Shown: piece after piece, positions 25,511 to 33,415 of the stretch | Layout: each line of letters begins with the position of its first letter | Numbering within the stretch: the first letter of the stretch is position 1 | Assembly (NCBI GenBank): GCA_964538025.1 | Contig: CAZICZ010000001.1 | Span: forward strand, 248,001 to 312,000 | Direction of reading: 5' to 3' | DNA: 64,000 bases | Source of the DNA: UBA5078 sp964538025 | GTDB lineage: Bacteria; Pseudomonadota; Gammaproteobacteria; Pseudomonadales; Pseudohongiellaceae | Translations under genes and position numbers: made by a program | Notes under the pieces: generated by a model | Seen by the model: the letters and a program-made list of their open reading frames with translations, nothing else | Told to the model about the DNA's origin: nothing | Databases searched by the model: none

Positions 25511-26764
25511 CTAGAACACAAGCCTGACACGGGTGCCGCGGCCTGGCTCGCTTTCGAGGCTGATCTGCCAGTGGAAACGGTCGCAGATGCGGCGCACCAG
25601 GTTCAGGCCCAGACCGGTGCCGCCCGCCTTGGTGCTGTAGGTACGGTCAAACACCTGGCTGAGCTTGTCGGCGGGAATGCCCTCGCCGGTGTCCTCCACC
25701 GACAGGCTGTCACGCTGGATGCGCAGTGTCACACGGCCCTGATGGGTGTGCTCGATGGCATTGCGCAGCAGATTGCTGACAGTGATCTGCAGCAGGCTGC
25801 TAGGCACCGCCAACTGCGGGGAGGCCGTGATCTGCGTCTGAACCTCTATGCCATGCGCCTTGATCGCCGCGGCATTGTCTTCCAGCAGGCGCTCCACAAT
25901 GACGGTGAGGTCGGCGGGGCCACTCTGATCAATCTGGTTGGCATCCTCGCGTGACATGTAGAGCGTCGCCTCGATAAACGCCAGCATCTCGCTACAGGCG
26001 CGGCGAATACGCTCGATGGCGCGCTGGGAGGACGCCGACTGGGGATTGCTGTCCAGCACATCGAGAGCGCCCATCATGACGGAAAGGGGTGTCCGCAGCT
26101 CATGGCTGGCCGCAGCGGTGAACGAGCGTTCCCGTTCGACAAACTGGTCAAGCCGCTCGAGGTATTTGTCGAAGGCGGCGGCAATCTGGCCAATCTCGGT
26201 GCCCTGATAATCCTGCGCAATGCGCAGGCTGCGCTCGCCGGGCTGGATCTCGGTCAGGCGACGGGAAAGTTGTCGCACCGGGGCCAGGATGGCGCGGGTG
26301 GCGCTGATCCCCATGAGCAAGGAGACGACCAGCACCAGCACCAGCCCGTAGACCAGCATGCGCAGCACACTGTGTTCCTGGCTTTCCCATTCGGTGACAT
26401 CGTAGGTCAGGTAGGCGGGCGTTCCGCGCCATTGCCCGACTTCGATCTGATAGATGAAATCCCCGACGGTGACGCTGTGGTGGGAGCCGGGGGCTAACGC
26501 CAGCAGAGCGCTCGGCAGCGCACTGATGCGGTCCCCGAAATAAAACTGCCAGCCCGCAAACAGATGGCTGTCCATGTAGGTGCCGGCATCGAGCTGGGCC
26601 ACCAGCTCATTGAACTGACGCGCCACCATGTTGCCGAATATCACCGCCTCAAGCTGAGCCTTGATGATCAGCACGCCGCCCGCAAACAGAAAGCTGGTGA
26701 CGGTGACAATCAGAACCAGCGCAAGCAGAACGCGGAATCGCAGGCTGCCGGTAGGAAGGGTCAT
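25511..26764 (-). CDS. sensor histidine kinase
   Basis: Inner-membrane two-component kinase of 417 aa. Two membrane segments (about 11-33 and 136-158) enclose a periplasmic sensor loop of about 100 residues, followed by HAMP (about 155-210), HisKA with phospho-acceptor His221 (AASHELRTPLS), and an HATPase domain with NLLRNAIEHT, DTGEGIP and GGTGLGLNLV. The start overlaps the stop of the response regulator gene (ATGA), so they form one operon. The divergent operon is an RND metal-type pump, so a metal or envelope signal is likely, but this is inferred from context. Confidence 0.92.
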   Translation of the reverse strand: MTLPTGSLRFRVLLALVLIVTVTSFLFAGGVLIIKAQLEAVIFGNMVARQFNELVAQLDAGTYMDSHLFAGWQFYFGDRISALPSALLALAPGSHHSVTVGDFIYQIEVGQWRGTPAYLTYDVTEWESQEHSVLRMLVYGLVLVLVVSLLMGISATRAILAPVRQLSRRLTEIQPGERSLRIAQDYQGTEIGQIAAAFDKYLERLDQFVERERSFTAAASHELRTPLSVMMGALDVLDSNPQSASSQRAIERIRRACSEMLAFIEATLYMSREDANQIDQSGPADLTVIVERLLEDNAAAIKAHGIEVQTQITASPQLAVPSSLLQITVSNLLRNAIEHTHQGRVTLRIQRDSLSVEDTGEGIPADKLSQVFDRTYSTKAGGTGLGLNLVRRICDRFHWQISLESEPGRGTRVRLVF

Positions 26765-27462
26765 GGCGTGGCTCCCTGGTCGGCCAGGCGATAGCCTGCC
26801 CCGTGAACGGTGTGAATGAGTTTGGTCGCAAAGGGTTTGTCCACCACATTGCGCAGGTGATAGATGTGCGTGCGCAGCACATCGTTGTCAGGCAGCTCAT
26901 CGCCCCAGATCAGCGTTTCCAGCTCCTCCCGCGTGACCACCCTGTGCGCATTGAGCAGCAGCGCCTCGAGCAGGGTGCGCTGGATGGGGTTGAGCTCCAG
27001 GGGCTTGCCCGCGCGGCTGGCGAGCAGTGTCTCCGGGTCATACTCGAGATCGGCCACGCTGAGCAGGCGCCCCTGCGCCTGTGGCGTACTGCGCTTGACC
27101 AGGGCCTGCAGCCTGACCTCCAGCTCCTTGACCGAAAACGGCTTCACCAGATAGTCGTCGGCGCCAGCCTGAAAGCCTTCCAGCTTGTCCTCCAGCTGAT
27201 CGCGGGCGGTCAGCATCAACACCGGCGTTGGCACCCGTGCCTCGTTGCGCAGGCGGCGACACAGGCTGATACCGTCAAGCCCGGGTAGCATCAGGTCCAG
27301 CACGATCACGTCGTATCGCTCGCTCACGGCCAACTGCAAGCCCAGCGGCCCTGTCGCTGCAAAATCCAGCACATGGCCCTTGGGCTCCAGATAGTCGGCA
27401 ATATTGGCGGCGATGTCGCGGTTGTCTTCGATCACGAGCACTTTCACTCGGAATGTCCTCAT
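26761..27462 (-). CDS. OmpR-family response regulator (PmrA/ColR-like)
   Basis: DNA-binding regulator of about 233 aa paired with the downstream kinase. The receiver has DN in IEDNRD, phospho-acceptor Asp56 in VIVLDLMLPG and Lys in YLVKPF. The winged helix has LNPIQRTLLEALL, the recognition region VLRTHIYHLRNVVDKP and HTVHGAGYRL. The ATG at 27462 is one candidate start; a GTG at 27447 with GAGGA eight bases upstream is another, and both keep the receiver intact. It is divergent from the TolC-adaptor-RND operon, a common arrangement for efflux control. Confidence 0.92.
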   Translation of the reverse strand: MRTFRVKVLVIEDNRDIAANIADYLEPKGHVLDFAATGPLGLQLAVSERYDVIVLDLMLPGLDGISLCRRLRNEARVPTPVLMLTARDQLEDKLEGFQAGADDYLVKPFSVKELEVRLQALVKRSTPQAQGRLLSVADLEYDPETLLASRAGKPLELNPIQRTLLEALLLNAHRVVTREELETLIWGDELPDNDVLRTHIYHLRNVVDKPFATKLIHTVHGAGYRLADQGATP

Positions 27463-27514
27463 CTTCACTGGGGTGTGCGCGAATGCCACGCACTCTCGCA
27501 GTTAGCCACGCGGC

Positions 27515-27559
27515 ATGTCAAAAAAAAGTGAAATCCCCGCTTTGACATTTTTTCGACAT
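27515..27559. promoter_or_regulatory. inverted repeat ATGTCAAA/TTTGACAT in the divergent RND promoter
   Basis: ATGTCAAA (27515-27522) and TTTGACAT (27541-27548) form a perfect 8-bp inverted repeat. A further GACAT half-site lies at 27555-27559, 12 bp after the previous one, and a TTGACA at 27542 could serve as a -35. It lies between the two-component genes and the efflux operon, so it is a candidate regulator site. Binding is not shown. Confidence 0.45.
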
Positions 27560-27613
27560 CCCGAGGGATAGGATGGCTCCATCATCGGCCCATTGTGTTC
27601 AGGAACCCTGACT

Positions 27614-28864
27614 ATGAAACGATTCCCCTTCCCTCTTGTGCTGGCGTCGCTGCTCAGCCTGCTCGCGGCGGGCAGCGCGCTGGCGCAGGATCCGGACCAC
27701 GCCCCGCTGCAGCGCTCCGACAGCCTGTCCTTTGACACGCTGCTGGAGCAGGCCCTGCAACAGTCTCCCCAGTACCGCGAAATCGCCGCCCGCGAAGCCG
27801 AGGCCCAGAGCCATCAGGCCGTGGGCAACAGCTGGATCGCCGGGCGACCCAGCGTGCAGGTGGACTATCTGGACGATCGCAGCCTGAGCAATCTGGGGCA
27901 AACGGAGCTGACCTGGGGCGTGTCACTGCCCCTGTGGCGCCCCGGGGAAAAGCAGGCCATGAAATCCCTCGGTCAGCAGTACAGCACGCAGAGCAGTGCC
28001 TGGCAGCAGGCCTTCCGGCTGCAGACCGCGGGTGCGCTGCGCAGCGCACTGGCGGATCTGCAGGAAGCCGACGCCATGCTGCAACAGGCCCGGCAGGCCA
28101 CGGTCGATGCCCAGGACTTGCTGCGCATCACCGAGGCGCTGTTTGCGGCCGGTGAACTGGCCCAGCAGGACGTGGTGCAGGCACGCGCATTGCTGCTGGC
28201 ACAGCAGCGCCAGACGCTGGACGCCGATGCCGCACGCGTCGATGCCGAGCGCAATTACACCGTGCTGACCGGCCTGCAGATCGCCCCGGCAACTCCCCAC
28301 CGCGAGACGCAAACGCCTTCCGAGGAAATCGCCGCCACGCACCCTGCCCTGCAGCTCTTGCAAAGCGATATCGACCTGCAGGACGGCAATATCCTGAAGG
28401 CCGAGAACACGGCTAAGGGCAGCCCCAGCCTGACGCTGGGCTCCCGCCGCCAGAAGGACGGCCCCGGGGCGGGCTACAGCAACGCCCTTGCGCTCTCCGT
28501 CAACATCCCCCTAGGCGGCAAGACCTTTGTCAGTGCCGCGGCCAGCAATGCCCGGCGCGCCAAGGTGGAGGCCGAGGTGGCCTACTACACCGTCCTGCGC
28601 GACCTTGGCAGCCAGCTGCACGAGGTCGAACAGTCCCTCTTCACGCTGGGAGAGTCGCTGCCCCTGATGGAGGAGCAGGCAAGCCTGGCCCGCCAGCAAT
28701 GGGAGATGGCGCGCACCGCGTTTGAAGTGGGTGAGACGGACATGAGCCGGGTCATCATCGCCCTGCAACTGTCCCGCGACACCGCCAAGGAATACGAAGC
28801 GCTGACCCTGCGTCAGCAACGCCTGATTACCGAATACAACCAGATCATTGGAGTGTTGCCATGA
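27614..28864 (+). CDS. TolC-family outer-membrane efflux protein
   Basis: Outer-membrane channel component of an RND pump, 416 aa. The signal peptide ends ALA before QDP. The rest is long helical repeats typical of TolC/CusC/CzcC proteins, with two similar halves (LQEADAMLQQAR... and LHEVEQSLFTLGE...). The ATG at 27614 has AGGA about 9 bases upstream. The stop overlaps the next start by 4 bp, so it opens a four-gene operon of outer-membrane factor, adaptor, permease and DUF3240. It is shorter than typical CusC and belongs to the CzcC-like branch by size. Confidence 0.9.
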   Translation: MKRFPFPLVLASLLSLLAAGSALAQDPDHAPLQRSDSLSFDTLLEQALQQSPQYREIAAREAEAQSHQAVGNSWIAGRPSVQVDYLDDRSLSNLGQTELTWGVSLPLWRPGEKQAMKSLGQQYSTQSSAWQQAFRLQTAGALRSALADLQEADAMLQQARQATVDAQDLLRITEALFAAGELAQQDVVQARALLLAQQRQTLDADAARVDAERNYTVLTGLQIAPATPHRETQTPSEEIAATHPALQLLQSDIDLQDGNILKAENTAKGSPSLTLGSRRQKDGPGAGYSNALALSVNIPLGGKTFVSAAASNARRAKVEAEVAYYTVLRDLGSQLHEVEQSLFTLGESLPLMEEQASLARQQWEMARTAFEVGETDMSRVIIALQLSRDTAKEYEALTLRQQRLITEYNQIIGVLP

Positions 28865-29946
28865 AAAAGATGCTTCCCCACGTCTTCAGCCTTGCCCTGC
28901 TGTGGGCCCCGACGCACGCCCTGCAGGCGCAGGAAATGCTCACGATCAGCCCGGAGGACATCAGCCGCATGGGCATCATTTTTTCTCCCACGGTGAGAAC
29001 TGACGCCAGCGCCGGGGCGCGTTTCCCAGCCACGGTAATCAACTCACCCGAGGCGGTGGCGACGCTCTCGGCGACCTACAGCGGCCGCATCACACAATGG
29101 CACCAGATTGCAGGAGACTCTGTGGAAGCGGGCGCCCTGCTGGCCACCCTTGCGAGCCAGGACATTCTTCCGGTGCAGACCGCATGGACGGAGGCGGTCG
29201 CCGCGCTGGAAATTGCCAGCTTCCAACTGGAAAAGGACCAGACCCTGTTCAATCAGGGCGTCATCGCGCAGCAGCGCTTGACGCAAACGCGCGCCCTGCA
29301 ACGCCAGGCCGCCTTCACCGAGAGCAGTGCCCGCGCCCTGCTCGCCCAGGCGGGCTTCACCGAGGCCCGCTTGAACCAACTGCGCGAGCGTGGCACCGGG
29401 CTGGGCCAGGTGTTCCTGCTGGCGCCCGCGAACGCGGTGCTGACGCAGCGACTGGCCACGACCGGCGAGTTCGTGGAAGCCGGCATGCCGCTGGCAACGC
29501 TGAACTCGGGCAGCCGGTGGGTGAGCGTCCACATTCCCTCCCGCATGGCGGCCGATGTTGCCATCGGGCAGACCCTGAGCGTCGCGGGCAGCGGCGAAAC
29601 GCTGACGCTGCGGCAGATGGATTTCGTGGTCGACAGCAGCAACCAGACCGTTGAGCTGATGGCCGAATTCGACCGCGACGCGGCCGTGATGACCGGTCAG
29701 ATTCTCTCCGTTGCCTTGCCGCCTCTTGCCCAGGGCGTGTTGATTCCCGACCGTGCCGTGGTGCACTCGGGTGCCGACACCACGGTCTTTGTGCGCACAG
29801 CGTCCGGGGTGGAGGCCCGCACTCTTGCCCTGCGCCCCATCGGCGCCAACTATCTGGCGGTGAGCGGCATCCGCGAGGGCGAGGAAATCGCCATTCAGGG
29901 CACTGCGGTTCTCAAGGGCATTCAGCTCGGCCTGGGAGGTGAATGA
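28861..29946 (+). CDS. RND efflux periplasmic adaptor (membrane fusion protein)
   Basis: Periplasmic adaptor of 361 aa that links the RND permease to the TolC-like channel. A signal peptide ends LQA before QEM. The lipoyl-like half SGRITQWHQIAGDSVEAGALLATL, a helical hairpin (about 95-165) and the barrel segments (LATTGEFVEAGMPLATL, LIPDRAVVHSGADTTVFV) are in normal order. It is shorter than CusB and lacks an obvious Met- or His-rich extension, so metal specificity cannot be read here. It overlaps both neighbours by 4 bp. Confidence 0.9.
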   Translation: MKKMLPHVFSLALLWAPTHALQAQEMLTISPEDISRMGIIFSPTVRTDASAGARFPATVINSPEAVATLSATYSGRITQWHQIAGDSVEAGALLATLASQDILPVQTAWTEAVAALEIASFQLEKDQTLFNQGVIAQQRLTQTRALQRQAAFTESSARALLAQAGFTEARLNQLRERGTGLGQVFLLAPANAVLTQRLATTGEFVEAGMPLATLNSGSRWVSVHIPSRMAADVAIGQTLSVAGSGETLTLRQMDFVVDSSNQTVELMAEFDRDAAVMTGQILSVALPPLAQGVLIPDRAVVHSGADTTVFVRTASGVEARTLALRPIGANYLAVSGIREGEEIAIQGTAVLKGIQLGLGGE

Positions 29947-32900
29947 TGCTTGGCTCCCTGGTGCAATCCTCGCTCAGCCAACGCCTGCTGGTGATCCTGC
30001 TGGCGCTGCTGCTGACCGGTTTCGGTGTCCGCGCGCTGCTCAATATTCCGATTGATGCGTTTCCGGACATCTCGCCGACGCAGGTCAAGATCATCATCAA
30101 GGCGCCCGGCATGACGCCGGAGGAAGTGGAGTCGCTGATCACCCAGCCCGTGGAAGTCGAACTGCTCGGCATTCCCTTCCAGTCGATGCTGCGCTCGATC
30201 TCCAAATACGCGCTCTCCTCCATCACGCTGGATTTTGAGGACGGCACCGACATCTACTGGGCACGCCAGCAGGTGACCGAACGCCTGAACAATGCCTGGG
30301 CGAACCTGCCCGGCGGCATCAGCGGGGGCCTGGCGCCCATGAGCACGCCGCTGGGGGACATGTTCATGTTCACCATCGACAACGACACCATGACGCTGGA
30401 AGAGAAGCGCTTCCTGCTGGACTGGACGATCCGTCCCGCCCTGCGCACCGTGCCGGGGGTCGCCGACGTGAACTCCCTGGGCGGTTTCGTCAGAACCTAC
30501 GAGGTACAACCCCAGCGCGAGGCGATGACGGCGCTGAATGTCAGCACGCTCGACATCCTGGCGGCGCTGGAAGCCAACAACAAGAACGACGGTGCCGGCC
30601 GCATCGACCAGGGTGAGGAAGTGATCCTGGTGCGGGTCACTGGCGCGATCGGGTCGCTCAGCGATATCGGCAATACGCTCGTTGAGAACGCAGAGGGGGA
30701 GAAAATCCTGCTCTCTGAGGTGGCCAATGTCACCTTCGGCTCTCTGGAGCGCTACGGAGCCGTGACCAGTGACGGGGGCTCCGAGGCGGTGCAGGGTCTG
30801 GTCATCGGCCTGCGCGGCGCCAACTCCCGCGAGGTCGTGCAGGGCGTCAAGGCCCAGATGGAAGAGCTGAAAACCACCCTGCCACAAGGGACCGAGCTCA
30901 AGGTGTTCTATGACCGCACCGTGCTGATCGAAAGCGCTGTGGGCACCGTGTCGCAGGCGCTGATTGAGGCCGTGGTGCTGGTGATCGTGCTGCTGGGACT
31001 CTTTCTTGGCAATGTTCGCGCGGCGCTGACGGTAGCAGTGATTCTGCCGCTTTCCGCCCTCTTCACCTTCCTGATGATGAGCCTGCTGGACATGTCGGCC
31101 AACCTGATGAGCCTCGGCGGTCTCGTCATCGCCATCGGCATGTTGGTGGACTCCTCCATCGTGATCGTGGAGAACATCGTGTCCTCGCTCGCCCATCAGA
31201 AGGCCGGGGGCAAGCGCCTGCCCACCCTGCATATTGTCTACCGGGCCGTCCGCGATGTGGCGCTGCCGGTAACCTCGGGCATCATCATCATCGTCATCGT
31301 GTTCCTGCCCCTGCTGACGCTGGAGGGTCTGGAGGGCAAACTCTTCGGCCCGGTCACCATGACCATCGTGTTCGCCCTGCTGGGCTCACTGGCACTGTCG
31401 CTGACATTGATTCCCGTCGTGGCCTCCTTTCTGGTGCGTGCCGACGCGCACGTCGAGCCCTGGCTGCCGCGCATGCTGACGGCGCTCTACACCCCCCTGC
31501 TGGCGCGTGCCCTGCGGCGCCCGGCCGGCCTGCTGACCGGTGCCGCGCTGCTGCTCGGCGCGGCGGTCGTGGTGTTCCCGCTGGTGGGCAAGACCTTCAT
31601 GCCCACCATGGACGAGGGCGACATCCTGATTCAGCTGGAAACCATCCCCTCCATCGGTCTGGAAGGCAACCGCCGCATCGTGCAACAGGTCGAGCGCGCG
31701 TTGCTGGAGGAAGTCCCGGAAATTGCCCGCATCGTCTCGCGCATCGGCTCAGATGAAATGGGCATGGACCCGATGGGGCTGAACGAAACGGACATGTTCC
31801 TGCAACTGCTGCCACCGGAGCAGTGGCGCGTCGCCACCAAGCCGGAGCTCGAGGAACACCTGCGCGAGGTCATGGACCGCTTCGTGGGGCTGAACTATGG
31901 CTTTACCCAGCCGATCGACATGCGGGTGTCTGAAATGCTCACTGGCTCACGCGGGGATGTGGCAATCAAGCTGTTCGGCACCGACCTGAACAATCTCAAT
32001 CACTATGCGCAGGAAATCGCCCGCGTGATTGAAACGATTCCCGGCGCCATCGACACCATTGCGACGATCAACGAGGGCGCGCAATACCTGCAGGTGAACG
32101 TGGACCGCGTGCTGGCCGGTCGCCTGGGCCTGAACGCGGACGACCTGCAGACACGTCTGCGGGCCGAGATCGAGGGTCTGGCCGTGGGCACGGTGATCGA
32201 AGGCACTGCCCGTGTGCCCCTGATGCTGCGCTATGAGGGCATCGAGGGCGACGGGCTGGAGCAACTGAGCAACAGCTTCATCGACCTGCCCAACGGGGAC
32301 CTGATACCGCTGGCGAACGTCGCCTCGATTGCGCGCGTGGAAGGACCGATCACGATCTCTCGCGAATCCGGCCAACGCTTCTCCGTGGTGCGCACGGATG
32401 TGGACGGACGTGACCTGGTGGGATTTGTGGCAGAAGCACAGGCGGCCATTGCGCAGCAGGTGGATCTGCCGGAGGGGTATCGTCTGGAGTGGGGAGGTGA
32501 GTTCGAGAACCAGCAGCGTGCCGCGGCGCGTCTGACACTCGTTGTGCCGCTGGCCCTGTCGCTGATCGCCCTGCTGCTGTTCCTGACCTTCCATTCCATC
32601 AAGCAGACGCTAATCGTGCTTTCCAACATTCCCTTTGCGCTGACGGGCGGACTGATTGCGCTGTGGGTGACGGGAGAATTCCTGTCGGTGCCCGCCTCTG
32701 TGGGGTTTATCGCTCTGCTGGGCATCGCGGTGCTCAACGGCGTGGTGATGATGACCTACTTCAATCAGCTGCTGGCCAAGGGCATGGAGATTATCGACGT
32801 GGTCACCGAGGGCGCTCTGCGCCGTCTGCGCCCGGTGATGATGACGGCCACCATTTGCGCCTTCGGCCTGGTGCCCTTGCTGCTGGCAACGGGGCCTGGG

Positions 32901-33029
32901 TCCGAGATTCAGCGGCCGCTGGCAATCGTGGTGATCGGGGGCCTGATCAGCTCCACCCTGCTGACCCTGTTCCTGTTGCCGATCATCTACAAAACCTTTC
33001 ACCGCACCCTGAAGGAGGGCGAGGCATGA
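29943..33029 (+). CDS. heavy-metal-type RND efflux permease (CusA/CzcA family)
   Basis: Inner-membrane proton-driven exporter of 1028 aa with the twelve-helix RND topology and two large periplasmic loops. IPIDAFPDISPTQVKI and PGMTPEEVESLITQPVE near the N-terminus are hallmark HME-RND sequences. In TM4 the motif is AIGMLVDSSIVIVEN, with Asp403 and Glu410. The first acidic position of the divalent CzcA pattern (DFG) is Gly399, as in CusA, hinting at monovalent copper or silver. The periplasmic porter domain has the Met-containing stretch EMGMDPMGLNETDM. Substrate is therefore a guess; family is certain. Confidence 0.93.
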   Translation: MMLGSLVQSSLSQRLLVILLALLLTGFGVRALLNIPIDAFPDISPTQVKIIIKAPGMTPEEVESLITQPVEVELLGIPFQSMLRSISKYALSSITLDFEDGTDIYWARQQVTERLNNAWANLPGGISGGLAPMSTPLGDMFMFTIDNDTMTLEEKRFLLDWTIRPALRTVPGVADVNSLGGFVRTYEVQPQREAMTALNVSTLDILAALEANNKNDGAGRIDQGEEVILVRVTGAIGSLSDIGNTLVENAEGEKILLSEVANVTFGSLERYGAVTSDGGSEAVQGLVIGLRGANSREVVQGVKAQMEELKTTLPQGTELKVFYDRTVLIESAVGTVSQALIEAVVLVIVLLGLFLGNVRAALTVAVILPLSALFTFLMMSLLDMSANLMSLGGLVIAIGMLVDSSIVIVENIVSSLAHQKAGGKRLPTLHIVYRAVRDVALPVTSGIIIIVIVFLPLLTLEGLEGKLFGPVTMTIVFALLGSLALSLTLIPVVASFLVRADAHVEPWLPRMLTALYTPLLARALRRPAGLLTGAALLLGAAVVVFPLVGKTFMPTMDEGDILIQLETIPSIGLEGNRRIVQQVERALLEEVPEIARIVSRIGSDEMGMDPMGLNETDMFLQLLPPEQWRVATKPELEEHLREVMDRFVGLNYGFTQPIDMRVSEMLTGSRGDVAIKLFGTDLNNLNHYAQEIARVIETIPGAIDTIATINEGAQYLQVNVDRVLAGRLGLNADDLQTRLRAEIEGLAVGTVIEGTARVPLMLRYEGIEGDGLEQLSNSFIDLPNGDLIPLANVASIARVEGPITISRESGQRFSVVRTDVDGRDLVGFVAEAQAAIAQQVDLPEGYRLEWGGEFENQQRAAARLTLVVPLALSLIALLLFLTFHSIKQTLIVLSNIPFALTGGLIALWVTGEFLSVPASVGFIALLGIAVLNGVVMMTYFNQLLAKGMEIIDVVTEGALRRLRPVMMTATICAFGLVPLLLATGPGSEIQRPLAIVVIGGLISSTLLTLFLLPIIYKTFHRTLKEGEA

Positions 33030-33346
33030 GCTCCCATCAACATCCCCACGGGGCGCTGACGCTGTTGGTGCTGACGTTGTCACCGGCACTGGAGGAAGAT
33101 CTGATCGATTGTTTGCTGGGCCTTGAGGGCGTGGATAGTTTCACGTCACAGGAGGTCTATGGCCATGGTGAGCACGGTGTGCTGAGCGTGGCTGAGCAGG
33201 TGTCGGGACGGCGCAAGCGCCTGCAGGTGAGCGTGTTGCTACCGCCGGCACTGATCGACACGGTGTTGGCCGCCCTGCTGGAGGAAGTGGGCAAGGACAT
33301 CGACTACCGCGAACAGCCTCTGGGCCGCGTTGGCCACCTGGGCTGA
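33026..33346 (+). CDS. DUF3240 family protein
   Basis: Small cytosolic protein of 106 aa. It starts in an ATGA overlap with the RND permease, and no signal peptide or helix is seen. Segments LVLTLSPALEEDLIDCLL, FTSQEVYGHGE and LPPALIDTVLAAL fit the DUF3240 family, which is often encoded beside heavy-metal RND pumps and is predicted to have a ferredoxin-like, PII-like fold. Position and overlap suggest it regulates or assists the pump. Histidines near the N-terminus (SSHQHPHG) might bind metal. Confidence 0.82.
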   Translation: MSSHQHPHGALTLLVLTLSPALEEDLIDCLLGLEGVDSFTSQEVYGHGEHGVLSVAEQVSGRRKRLQVSVLLPPALIDTVLAALLEEVGKDIDYREQPLGRVGHLG

Positions 33347-33374
33347 TCAGTCGGCGTCTCCTGCGACGCTTGCC

Positions 33375-33400
33375 GCTGGCGCGCAACAATCACCGCCAGC
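33375..33400. terminator. possible hairpin between convergent operons
   Basis: GCTGGCG (33375-33381) and CGCCAGC (33394-33400) form a perfect 7-bp stem between the end of the DUF3240 gene and the convergent pycB. Neither side has a T-run, so it may be a weak or Rho-assisted terminator. Confidence 0.3.
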
Positions 33401-33415
33401 AGCATAAGGGAACGA

